This document shows, piece by piece, positions 1-6,430 of a DNA stretch of 11,837 bases. The notes below the pieces were generated by a model. The model saw only the letters and a list, made by a program, of their open reading frames with translations, made no database searches and was not told the origin of the DNA. Source of the stretch: Rhodocyclaceae bacterium (GTDB taxonomy: Bacteria > Pseudomonadota > Gammaproteobacteria > Burkholderiales > Rhodocyclaceae); the NCBI GenBank assembly GCA_023253415.1, contig JALRGK010000093.1, positions 1 to 11,837 of the forward strand, given 5' to 3'. Position 1 is the stretch's first letter; every line of letters begins with the position of its first letter. The position numbers and the translations under genes were made by a program.

Positions 1-63
1 GACCACCCATACTAATAACAAGGCCGTTTTCCTGTTTCTGCTGGCTTTTATCAGCAAACATGT

Positions 64-70
64 GAGGAGA
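64..70 (+). promoter_or_regulatory. Shine-Dalgarno site of the 87-aa ORF
   Basis: The purine run GAGGAGA ends five bases before the ATG at 76, which is near-ideal spacing and supports that start. The 63 bases before it show no clear promoter. They contain only a weak inverted repeat (TGCTG near 40, CAGCA near 53). Confidence 0.7.
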
Positions 71-75
71 CGATC

Positions 76-339
76 ATGTTGGCCTTGAATGATTTTATCG
101 GGTGCAGCAACCTCTATGAGTGTGAAGTTGAAGCGATTGCCGAGCATGAGCATGTGCCGCTGCCGGTTGCTGTGGTGATTGGGGAGTTGCTCCTGACCTC
201 ACCGGAAGGTGTGTGCGAATTGCACCGGATGGTTGCGGAGGATATTCAGCACGCCGTTGATGAGGGTGATCTGCCCAAAGCTGTGAAGTTTGCCGAGACC
301 TACAGTTTCGTTACCCAGAAGCATCCGCTGCCGCATTAG
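76..339 (+). CDS. Small conserved-looking hypothetical protein, 87 aa
   Basis: This is an 87-residue soluble protein with no signal peptide or membrane segment. It is acidic, with many Glu and His residues in the first half, including an EAIAEHEHVPLP stretch at about residues 20-31. It appears mostly helical. The ATG follows a strong GAGGAGA ribosome site. The layout (a DFIGCSNL-like start, the AEHEH stretch, then a helix with MVAEDI and a second with KAVKFAETY) resembles small uncharacterised proteins I recall from betaproteobacteria, but I cannot assign a family. It has no Cys pair or DNA-binding motif that would suggest a role. It lies on the same strand as the acyltransferase gene about 70 bp downstream and could be co-transcribed with it, since no terminator is visible between them. 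Function is unknown. Confidence 0.75.
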   Translation: MLALNDFIGCSNLYECEVEAIAEHEHVPLPVAVVIGELLLTSPEGVCELHRMVAEDIQHAVDEGDLPKAVKFAETYSFVTQKHPLPH

Positions 340-410
340 TTGCTGGGTCGAATAGCGGGTTTGTCAATATCAGGTAGGATGCGGGTGTCTTTTTGCCCGC
401 GTCCTTGCCC

Positions 411-1514
411 ATGCTTGCCCCTGCGTCCCATCTAAAACCAAATGCCCTAGTGGATCGGTCTCTCCTGATTGATGGCCTGAAGGCGTTGGCCGCGCAGACC
501 ATCGTGATTCATCATCTGGTGTCGTATGGGCCGATGGCCGACGCAGCCGGGCTGGCAGCACCTGGGATGGTGAGCTGGTTTGGTACCTATGGGCGATGGG
601 CGGTGCAGGTGTTTCTGGTGGTTGCCGGTTATCTGACGGCGCAGGCCTTGTGTGGTCGGCCTACCGTTTTAAGCCGGCCCTGGAGTCTGATGGCAAAGCG
701 CTATGTGCGGTTGATCTGGCCTTTTGGCCTGGCGGTAACGTTGGCGGTGATGGCCGCAGAGATCGCTCGTTTCTGGACAGACGACGAGATGCTGCCGGCA
801 TCCGCAGGGATCGTGCAATATGTTTCGCACTGGTTGCTGTTACATGCGGTACTGGGGCATGAGTCGTTATCGACGGGGGTCTGGTACGTTGCGATTGATT
901 TCCAGCTATTTGTTCTGACCGTATTATTGCTCTGGAGCAGTCGTGCATTGCGCTGGTCCGGTTGGGCGCCTTTGTTGATTGGTCTCTTGACGGTGGCATC
1001 ACTGGTCTGGATACGAACCTGGAGTGATTGGGATAACTGGGCCCCCTATTTCTACAACGCCTACGGGGTTGGTTTGTTGGTCGGTTGGTTGACGCTCCGG
1101 CAGGCGCCAGGGTTGATTTGGGTGAAGGCTGTCCTGCTGTCTGTGATGGTGGTGTTGCTCTGGCAGTGGGCGGTGTCGTTGAACGGGCGGCTTGTTGTTA
1201 TTTTTGTGACGGCGGCTTTGCTCTGGATGGCTAGCCTGCCTGTGGTGCGGGATTCAGGCATGATGCCCAATGCCCTGCAGAGTGTGATGGGCCGCTTGAT
1301 CCATTATCTGGGCTGCACATCATTTGCACTCTTCCTGGTGCATTTTCCGGTGAGCATGCTGATCAATGCCGCGCAGGATCGATTTGACTGGCGGTCACCA
1401 CAGGACGGCATGATGGCGATGGCCATTGCCTGGTTCCTGAGTATGGTTCTGGCGGATATTTTTTACCGCTACGTGGAGCGTTACGGCCTGACATTAAGTC
1501 GGCGCATCCGTTAA
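411..1514 (+). CDS. Acyltransferase-3 family integral membrane protein
   Basis: This 367-residue polytopic protein has roughly ten hydrophobic segments, typical in length and layout for the acyltransferase-3 family (OafA/NolL/WecH type). That family moves acyl groups, often acetyl, onto sugars of surface polysaccharides or other acceptors at the inner membrane. The family's opening block is clear: IDGLKALAAQ at residues 20-29, then IVIHH with the conserved His at 34-35. A WYVAIDFQLF block at 158-167 matches the conserved mid-protein loop, and VHFPVS near the C-terminus is the usual last segment. The start is uncertain: a TTG at 393 and a GTG at 450 share the frame and none has a good Shine-Dalgarno sequence. 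ATG 411 is chosen as the commonest codon type that keeps the whole domain. No polysaccharide genes flank it, so the acceptor cannot be inferred. Confidence 0.85.
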   Translation: MLAPASHLKPNALVDRSLLIDGLKALAAQTIVIHHLVSYGPMADAAGLAAPGMVSWFGTYGRWAVQVFLVVAGYLTAQALCGRPTVLSRPWSLMAKRYVRLIWPFGLAVTLAVMAAEIARFWTDDEMLPASAGIVQYVSHWLLLHAVLGHESLSTGVWYVAIDFQLFVLTVLLLWSSRALRWSGWAPLLIGLLTVASLVWIRTWSDWDNWAPYFYNAYGVGLLVGWLTLRQAPGLIWVKAVLLSVMVVLLWQWAVSLNGRLVVIFVTAALLWMASLPVVRDSGMMPNALQSVMGRLIHYLGCTSFALFLVHFPVSMLINAAQDRFDWRSPQDGMMAMAIAWFLSMVLADIFYRYVERYGLTLSRRIR

Positions 1515-1535
1515 ACCACGCGTCAAAGAAAGCAA

Positions 1536-1565
1536 AACCCCGCGAGACGGAAGTCAGGCGGGGTT
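1536..1565 (-). terminator. Rho-independent terminator of the phasin gene
   Basis: An 8-bp stem AACCCCGC/GCGGGGTT encloses a 14-nt loop that can itself pair (GAC/GTC around a four-base turn). Read on the minus strand, the stem is followed by TTTTGCTTTCTTT, a good U-rich tail, so it fits as the terminator of the phasin transcript. On the plus strand the tail is G-rich, so termination of the acyltransferase transcript here would be weaker, though the site lies just past that stop codon. Confidence 0.8.
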
Positions 1566-1570
1566 GGGTT

Positions 1571-1593
1571 GGGGATCGTCCAGGACGATCCCC
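1571..1593 (-). other. Perfect 11-bp inverted repeat in the phasin 3' UTR
   Basis: GGGGATCGTCC at 1571-1581 and its exact complement GGACGATCCCC at 1583-1593 are separated by one base; in RNA about nine pairs with a small loop would form. It lies between the phasin stop and the terminator hairpin and has no U-tract of its own. It could protect the 3' end of an abundant mRNA, act as an extra terminator arm, or be a protein site. The role is inference. Confidence 0.6.
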
Positions 1594-1619
1594 AGTGCTT
1601 ACAGCCGAAGGAAGAAGGA

Positions 1620-2165
1620 TTACTTCTTGGCCTTCGAACCAGCAGCCTTCACAGCAGCCGAGGTGGCAGCCGACACACCCGCTTCGGTGAATTCAGCCGC
1701 TTGCTTGGCAGCCTTGTTCAGGTTGTCGAATGCCGAGTTAGCAGCGTTCACAGCCTGCTTCACAGCAGCCAGGGCTACATCAGAACCAAACGGCGAAGCC
1801 TTGGCCGTCTTCTCAGCCAGCTCTTGAGCCGCCTTGTTCAGTTCAGCAAACTGTGCCTGAACCAGCTTGGCCACTTCCTGAGCAGCACCGGTCGAGATTT
1901 CGTACACAGCGCGCGAGTAAGCAACTGCCTTCTCGGCAGCCGGCTGACCCAGCGAAGCATTCAGCGAAGCTGCTTCTTGCGGGGTCTTCAGGCCCATCAC
2001 GGCCTTGGCATTCTTGGCGCTATCCTGGATCGCGTCACGGGCAGCACCCAGGTTCAGGGCAGCCAGGCTCTCAGCCGTAGCCAGGGCGGTGTTGGCAACC
2101 GACAGCAGCGTATCGATGGCAGCTTTGTTCGCCGACAGAACTTGTTCGTTATTCAGTGCAGACAT
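1620..2165 (-). CDS. phaP: Phasin family protein (PHA granule coat protein)
   Basis: This 181-residue, Ala/Lys/Glu-rich, almost wholly helical protein has no signal peptide and few aromatic residues, and ends in a Lys-rich tail (AAGSKAKK). These traits, the length and the opening (SALNNEQVLSANKAAIDTLL) fit the PhaP/phasin family, whose members coat polyhydroxyalkanoate granules in the cytoplasm and control their size and number. The ATG at 2165 is preferred over an in-frame TTG at 2171 because AAGGAG lies six bases before the ATG, whereas the TTG directly abuts that site. It is monocistronic, with its own promoter upstream and its own terminator downstream. Codon choice is narrow (AAG Lys, GCC/GCT/GCA Ala), consistent with high expression. 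No PHA synthase gene is in the window. Confidence 0.9.
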   Translation of the reverse strand: MSALNNEQVLSANKAAIDTLLSVANTALATAESLAALNLGAARDAIQDSAKNAKAVMGLKTPQEAASLNASLGQPAAEKAVAYSRAVYEISTGAAQEVAKLVQAQFAELNKAAQELAEKTAKASPFGSDVALAAVKQAVNAANSAFDNLNKAAKQAAEFTEAGVSAATSAAVKAAGSKAKK

Positions 2166-2171
2166 GGTCAA

Positions 2172-2177
2172 CTCCTT
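2172..2177 (-). promoter_or_regulatory. Shine-Dalgarno site deciding the phasin start
   Basis: On the minus strand AAGGAG lies six bases before the ATG at 2165. The alternative TTG start at 2171 touches the site directly, which leaves no spacing, so the ATG is favoured. Confidence 0.8.
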
Positions 2178-2237
2178 AAAAAGATCATCAAAGGTTCAAC
2201 ATCAAAGGCAATACAAAAGGGACGTCTCAAATCTTAT

Positions 2238-2251
2238 TGTGCGGTGCAACA
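2238..2251 (-). promoter_or_regulatory. Operator-like TGC element overlapping the phasin start site
   Basis: On the minus strand the sequence is TGTTGCACCGCACA. It matches the element at 2295-2308 at 10 of 14 positions and shares the core TGYTGC-N3-GCACA. It sits just downstream of the -10 box and covers the predicted transcription start, where a bound repressor would block initiation. Phasin genes in PHA-producing bacteria are known to be repressed by PhaR, which binds TGC/GCA-rich sites. Assigning PhaR here is inference. Confidence 0.5.
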
Positions 2252-2257
2252 TGACTC

Positions 2258-2285
2258 ATTATAGACACGACAAAACCCCTGTCAA
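2258..2285 (-). promoter_or_regulatory. Sigma-70 promoter of the phasin gene, both hexamers perfect
   Basis: On the minus strand TTGACA (2285-2280) and TATAAT (2263-2258) are separated by 16 bases. Both hexamers are exact consensus. Transcription should start near 2251, giving a leader of about 85 nt before the ATG. A promoter this strong suits an abundant granule protein, and would need repression when PHA is absent. Confidence 0.85.
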
Positions 2286-2294
2286 GATTTATTT

Positions 2295-2308
2295 TGTGCA
2301 AAGCAGCA
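2295..2308 (-). promoter_or_regulatory. Operator-like TGC element upstream of the phasin -35 box
   Basis: On the minus strand the sequence is TGCTGCTTTGCACA, the partner of the element at 2238-2251. It lies nine bases upstream of the -35 box. The two copies are 57 bp apart in the same orientation, on either side of the promoter. This would suit cooperative binding of one repressor, probably PhaR. The repeat is seen directly; the regulator is inferred. Confidence 0.45.
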
Positions 2309-2425
2309 TAGCGGGTGTCGTAGACAAACAACACGATGGGGAGACAACCGCAGGCGTTCAGGGGACAGCGATGAATTACCTGAAATACGGCACAATAAAG
2401 ACATCTTCAATGTGCGGAGTGCGCC

Positions 2426-4021
2426 ATGCCCCTGACGACCCTGAAACAATTCTGTCGAAGCAGTCTTTTGGGGCTGCTGATGTGTGGCTGTCTAGCGGCA
2501 GTACCGGTCACGGCGGATGATGGGCGCTTGATGTGGATCGTTGATGGCCATCCGTCCTCGCTGGCAAAGTCTGCCGTACAGATTCTGGCGCAGGCCGCTA
2601 ATGAAGGGCTGGATCCTGCGGATTATGATGCCGCCGGTTTGAAAGATGACGTATTGAAACCCCTGAAATCAGTAGCTGCCCAGAAGACCTTGGATACCGC
2701 ACTGACCAAGGCGTTTACCCGATACTTGCATGATTTGCACTATGGTCGTGTTGATCCACGGACGGTCTACGCCAATTTTGATGTACCGCCCAAATCGCTG
2801 GACGTGACCGCGGTGCTCAATGCTGCCGTCGCTGCCGGAAATCTGGATCAGGCAGTGAGTGCGGCAACGCCAACGTTCCCGCTCTATCGGGCGCTATTAC
2901 CGTGGTTGGCGCGTTACAGGGCACTGGTTGGCGATCCCGCCTGGGCCTCGAATCTGTCGGCGTTACCTGGTAACAAACTGGAGCCAGGTGGTGCTTATGC
3001 TGGCACGGCGCTTCTCGCGGCCCGGCTGGTGGCGCTAGGTGATTTGCCCAGTGGTTTTGTCGTGCCAAATCGCTACGAGGGGCCATTGGTGGATGGCGTG
3101 AAGCAGTTTCAGAAGCGACATGGCTTAACGCCGGATGGTGTTATCGGCAAAGGGACCTTCGAGCAATTGAATGTTAAACCGGCAGCCCGGGTTGAGCAGA
3201 TTGAGCTCACCCTCGAGCGTCTCCGCTGGACGCCACTGATGACGGACAAACGGATGCTGGTCGTCAATTTGCCGGAGTTTGAGTTACGTGGCCTGGAAAT
3301 CAATGGGGATCAGGTCCAGATCCCCTTGCAGATGAATGTGATCGTGGGTAAATCGCTCAATACCCAGACGCCGATGTTCAATGAGCAGATGCGGGCGATC
3401 GAGTTCAGCCCTTACTGGAATGTGCCGCCCTCCATTACACGCGCCGAAACGGTGCCCAAGTTGCGGCGGGATCCGGGTTACTTTGACCGACAGGGTTTCG
3501 AAATTGTGACGCGTTCCGGTGAGGTGGTGACCCATTTGGATGATGCCCAGTTGGCGGCATTGCAGAGTGGGCAGGCACGCATCCGGCAGCGGCCGGGCGC
3601 TCAGAATGCCTTGGGCGATATCAAGTTCATTTTTCCGAATAACGACAATATCTACATGCACCACACGCCGTCCGTGGGGTTGTTCCAGCGTGATCGGCGA
3701 GATTTCAGCCATGGTTGTATCCGGGTGGAGGCCCCTGTGGCGCTGGCGGAGTTTGTGTTGAAAGGTGAGCCGGAGTGGACCACCGAGAAGATCCGTGATG
3801 CGATGGAAAGTGGCACGTCGAAGACGATTCGTCTGAAAACACCGATCATGGTCGTGATTGCCTACGGTACGGCACTTGTCAAACAGCGGGGCGGCGCCAT
3901 CTACTTCTATGCCGACATCTACGGGCACGACAAACGTCTGCAGATGGCCTTGAACCGCTACAGTCAGACAGTTCGAAATCAATCCCTTAAGCCGGCTGGT
4001 AATGTGGCCCGTTTGGACTAG
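2426..4021 (+). CDS. ldtD: L,D-transpeptidase, YcbB/LdtD type
   Basis: This 531-residue exported enzyme joins meso-diaminopimelate residues of neighbouring peptidoglycan stems (3-3 cross-links) in the periplasm. Residues 1-30 form a Sec signal peptide with a probable cut after VTA. Next comes the L,D-transpeptidase scaffold domain (about 35-200), then a peptidoglycan-binding repeat at about 219-250 (VKQFQKRHGLTPDGVIGKGT). The YkuD catalytic domain follows (about 275-470), with His412-His413 and the signature S428-H-G-C-I-R-V, placing the nucleophile at Cys431. Length and domain order match E. coli LdtD (YcbB), not the short ErfK/YbiS enzymes. GGAG lies six bases before the ATG. The mepK-like gene follows after nine bases, as ycbK follows ycbB in E. 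coli. No key residue is missing. Confidence 0.92.
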   Translation: MPLTTLKQFCRSSLLGLLMCGCLAAVPVTADDGRLMWIVDGHPSSLAKSAVQILAQAANEGLDPADYDAAGLKDDVLKPLKSVAAQKTLDTALTKAFTRYLHDLHYGRVDPRTVYANFDVPPKSLDVTAVLNAAVAAGNLDQAVSAATPTFPLYRALLPWLARYRALVGDPAWASNLSALPGNKLEPGGAYAGTALLAARLVALGDLPSGFVVPNRYEGPLVDGVKQFQKRHGLTPDGVIGKGTFEQLNVKPAARVEQIELTLERLRWTPLMTDKRMLVVNLPEFELRGLEINGDQVQIPLQMNVIVGKSLNTQTPMFNEQMRAIEFSPYWNVPPSITRAETVPKLRRDPGYFDRQGFEIVTRSGEVVTHLDDAQLAALQSGQARIRQRPGAQNALGDIKFIFPNNDNIYMHHTPSVGLFQRDRRDFSHGCIRVEAPVALAEFVLKGEPEWTTEKIRDAMESGTSKTIRLKTPIMVVIAYGTALVKQRGGAIYFYADIYGHDKRLQMALNRYSQTVRNQSLKPAGNVARLD

Positions 4022-4030
4022 AATGAAAAT

Positions 4031-4639
4031 ATGAAACCGCAAAAACACGATCGACGGCAGTTTTTCCGCCAAGCCCTTAAATTAACGGCAGGGGGTGTTG
4101 CGTTGCCTTTCGCCGGTGTGGCGCGGGCAGCGTATGCGCCACCGCCCCAAAGCACTTCGGCGGCGGCCGTTCTTCTCGAAGGGCCGCATCGTTCTCTGGC
4201 GTTCAACCACACCCATACCCGTGAGCGTATTGACCTGGTCTATGCGGTGAATGATCAGTATGTGCCCGATGCCATGCGTACCTTGAACCGCTTTCTGCGG
4301 GATCATTATTCAGGTACGGTGGGACAGATGGATCCCCAGTTATTTGACCTGCTGCACCGTGTTCAGACGTTGCTGGGCAGCAAGTCGGTGCGCTCCTTTG
4401 AAGTGATTTCCGGTTATCGTTGTCCGGAAACAAATAGCCACCTCAGAAATTCACGGGGCGGTGGTGTCGCTAAGCGCAGTCTGCACATGGAAGGGAAGGC
4501 TATTGATGTGCGTTTGCCAGGCGTACCGTTGGCAGAGCTACGAGATGCCGCGCTGTCTTTGGCAGCTGGGGGGGTTGGCTACTACCCGTCGGAGCAATTT
4601 GTGCATATCGATACGGGGCGAGTCCGCAGCTGGGGTTGA
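4031..4639 (+). CDS. mepK: DUF882/YcbK-type murein endopeptidase (MepK-like), Tat-exported
   Basis: This 202-residue protein belongs to the YcbK/DUF882 group of zinc-dependent M15-like peptidases. E. coli MepK cuts peptidoglycan cross-links, including the 3-3 bonds made by L,D-transpeptidases. The N-terminus has a twin-arginine signal (RRQFFRQ at about 8-14) followed by a hydrophobic stretch and an ARA-AYA cleavage region, so it should be exported folded. The catalytic core has GYRCPETN at about 134-141, then His152, Asp159 (HMEGKAID) and His192 (VHID), which are the expected zinc ligands. It starts nine bases after ldtD, with only a weak ribosome site, so translation may be coupled to ldtD. 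A four-codon ATG frame at 4023 overlaps the gap and ends across this start codon. Family assignment is firm; the exact bond cut here is inferred from E. coli. Confidence 0.88.
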   Translation: MKPQKHDRRQFFRQALKLTAGGVALPFAGVARAAYAPPPQSTSAAAVLLEGPHRSLAFNHTHTRERIDLVYAVNDQYVPDAMRTLNRFLRDHYSGTVGQMDPQLFDLLHRVQTLLGSKSVRSFEVISGYRCPETNSHLRNSRGGGVAKRSLHMEGKAIDVRLPGVPLAELRDAALSLAAGGVGYYPSEQFVHIDTGRVRSWG

Positions 4640-4668
4640 GGTGTAGCCGGGTGTGATGTGCACTCGAA

Positions 4669-5979
4669 TTAGCGAGAGAGATCGGTACCCCGGGTTTCCG
4701 GCAGATAACGCCAGCCGACCACAAAGGCAATAGTCAGAAAAAGCGTGGGGTACCAAAGCCCCGCCAGCGGGTTGCCTGTCTGATCATTGATCAGCGTAAT
4801 GATAAAAGGCAGTAAACCACCGACCCACCCGGCCGCCAGGTTGTGCGGGAGTGCTGCGGCACTGTAGCGGGTCCGGGCAGGGAAGAGTTCTGCCAGCAGG
4901 GCCGTTTGCGGGCCGGTGACTAGTGCGAGCGGCAGTGTGATGAGGATCATCAATAGGATGGCTGTGCCGGCATGGTCGCTACCCTGGGTAAGCCAGCCGT
5001 TGAAAACCGGCAGAATACTGAAAGCACCGAGTGCCAGCCCGCTGAGCACGACCCGTCTCCGGCCGATACGATCAGACAGCCAGCCTGCAACGAGTGTGAG
5101 TGGGAACAAGGTGGCCGTACCGATGGCTACCAGCAGGCTGCTGTGTGCGCCCTCAAAGCCGGCCACGGTTTTAAGAAAAACGCCACTGTAAACTTGCGCT
5201 GAAAAGAACAGAATGCCACCCCCCGCAGAGACACAGAGAAACAGCAGACCCATGCGTGCCAGGGTGTTACGGTCGCTGAAGCAGTCACGTAGTGGCGTTT
5301 GCGTCAGCGCTGCGCGAGCCTGAAGTGCATGGAAAATCGGTGTTTCATGAAGTGCGGCCCGGACCTTGAACGACACAAGTAGCAACACCAGAGAGACCCA
5401 GAATGGCACGCGCCACCCCCAATTCATGAAGTCTTCAGCGCTTAATAGATGTTGCAGCAACGCAATTTGCAGCGTCGAGGCAAGAATGCCCAGGGGGCCC
5501 ATGAGTTGCAGCACGCTCGTGTAGAGCCCTCGGTTTTTAACCGGTGCATGCTCTGTGAGGTAAACCGCGCTGCCACCGATTTCTCCGCCGGCAGACAGAC
5601 CTTGCAATAAACGCAGAGTCACGAGCATCGCGGGTGCCCAGAGTCCGACCTGGGCGTATGTGGGTAAGAGGCCAACGGCCAGCGTGGCACCGCCCATGAG
5701 CAGTATCGTGATCATGAAGACTTTGCGGCGCCCAATCCGGTCACCGAGCGAGCCAAAGAGCGCAGCGCCCAGTGGCCGAACAATCATACCGGCGCCAAAG
5801 GTGGCCAGGCTGGCCAGCAGCGCCGTTGTCGGGTTTTCTGGTGGAAAGAACAGTGGGCCGAACCAGACCGCTAATGCGGCGAAGGTGAGAAAGTCATACC
5901 ACTCCAGAAAAGTGCCGAAGCAGGCGGCGGCAGCAACGCGGGTTCGGGAGTTTTTGATGTGCAGGTGCTGTTCGGTCAT
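4669..5979 (-). CDS. MFS transporter, metabolite:H+ symporter (MHS) family
   Basis: This 436-residue inner-membrane carrier has 12 predicted helices. FLEWYDF at residues 24-30 is a hallmark of the MHS group (ProP, KgtP, ShiA and relatives), which import small organic acids, betaines or similar compounds with protons. The MFS loop motif appears twice, as GSLGDRIGRRK at 76-86 and GWLSDRIGRRR at 299-309, and the RLLQGLSAGGEIGG block is also typical. The substrate cannot be read from sequence. ATG 5979 is chosen over an in-frame GTG at 6015 because the ATG falls seven bases after the upstream gene's stop, while the GTG would add 12 residues overlapping that gene. Neither start has a good Shine-Dalgarno sequence, so translational coupling to the upstream gene is likely. 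It converges on mepK with a 29-bp gap and no clear terminator. Confidence 0.9.
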   Translation of the reverse strand: MTEQHLHIKNSRTRVAAAACFGTFLEWYDFLTFAALAVWFGPLFFPPENPTTALLASLATFGAGMIVRPLGAALFGSLGDRIGRRKVFMITILLMGGATLAVGLLPTYAQVGLWAPAMLVTLRLLQGLSAGGEIGGSAVYLTEHAPVKNRGLYTSVLQLMGPLGILASTLQIALLQHLLSAEDFMNWGWRVPFWVSLVLLLVSFKVRAALHETPIFHALQARAALTQTPLRDCFSDRNTLARMGLLFLCVSAGGGILFFSAQVYSGVFLKTVAGFEGAHSSLLVAIGTATLFPLTLVAGWLSDRIGRRRVVLSGLALGAFSILPVFNGWLTQGSDHAGTAILLMILITLPLALVTGPQTALLAELFPARTRYSAAALPHNLAAGWVGGLLPFIITLINDQTGNPLAGLWYPTLFLTIAFVVGWRYLPETRGTDLSR

Positions 5980-5986
5980 GGTGTCG

Positions 5987-6349
5987 TCAACTGCGGAAAA
6001 TGAAATAGACAGCACCCATCAGGCATAAGCCGGCCCACAGGTAATCGAGTTTGACGTCCTCGCCCATGTAGAAGACGGAAAAGGGTACAAAGACCAACAG
6101 GGTAATCACTTCCTGGGTAATTTTGAGCTGTGGAAGAGAAAGCTCGGTGTGGCCAATGCGGTTGGCAGGCACCTGAAAGACGTATTCAGCCAACGCGATC
6201 CCCCAGCTTAACAGGGCGGCAATCCACCAGGGCTTATCTGCCAGGTTGCGCAGGTGGGCGTACCAGGCGAAGGTCATGAAGATATTAGAGAGGACGAGCA
6301 GCCCGACAAACTGCAGCGATGGCGGGAGCCAGGGAAACATCGCAGACAT
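5987..6349 (-). CDS. DUF486 / DMT-type small membrane protein
   Basis: This 120-residue protein has four predicted helices (about 12-30, 40-58, 79-96 and 101-118). Its length and conserved blocks fit DUF486 proteins, distant members of the drug/metabolite transporter group: MTFAWYAHL, the EYVFQVPANRIGH loop at about 55-67, QEVITLLVFVPF, and the DYLWAGLCLMGAVYFIFR end. No substrate is established for the family that I know of. Four helices suggest it works as a dimer or oligomer, as SMR transporters do; this is inference. ATG 6349 is used; a second ATG at 6340 is possible and neither has a clear ribosome site. It is the first gene of a two-gene minus-strand unit with the MHS carrier. Confidence 0.85.
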   Translation of the reverse strand: MSAMFPWLPPSLQFVGLLVLSNIFMTFAWYAHLRNLADKPWWIAALLSWGIALAEYVFQVPANRIGHTELSLPQLKITQEVITLLVFVPFSVFYMGEDVKLDYLWAGLCLMGAVYFIFRS

Positions 6350-6374
6350 GGCAACGTGATCTGAAGCAAAAAAC

Positions 6375-6385
6375 CGGATTATCCG
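6375..6385. promoter_or_regulatory. Short palindrome between divergent genes
   Basis: CGGAT-T-ATCCG is an exact 5+1+5 palindrome in the 81-bp gap between the divergent DUF486 and TAXI genes. Read on the minus strand it contains GATAAT, a possible -10 box for DUF486, but no fitting -35 is visible. It could be an operator or chance. Confidence 0.25.
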
Positions 6386-6430
6386 TTAGTCTTCGCTTTT
6401 ACGCATGACGTGTGATGAGTCGGGGAGTGT

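Noticed and set aside
1..63. TGCTG/CAGCA inverted repeat as a terminator of a gene to the left
   Set aside because: It is a five-pair stem without a U-tract, and no coding sequence is visible to its left in the window.
1569..2264. 231-codon plus-strand open frame over the phasin gene
   Set aside because: It is antisense to a well-supported phasin with its own promoter, ribosome site and terminator. Its Ser/Arg/Gln-rich translation looks like a shadow of an Ala-rich gene with narrow codon use.
2368..2396. Promoter for ldtD with CACAAT as -10
   Set aside because: The -10 matches at 4/6 only and no -35 hexamer occurs at a suitable distance. The ldtD promoter was not located.
3284..4072. 262-codon minus-strand open frame opposite ldtD and the start of mepK
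   Set aside because: It overlaps the YkuD catalytic domain and the mepK signal peptide on the other strand, shows no recognisable domain, and is rich in His/Arg as antisense frames usually are.
4655..4680. CTCG/CGAG hairpin between mepK and the MHS gene as a terminator
   Set aside because: The stem is only four pairs, overlaps the MHS stop codon and has no U-tract.
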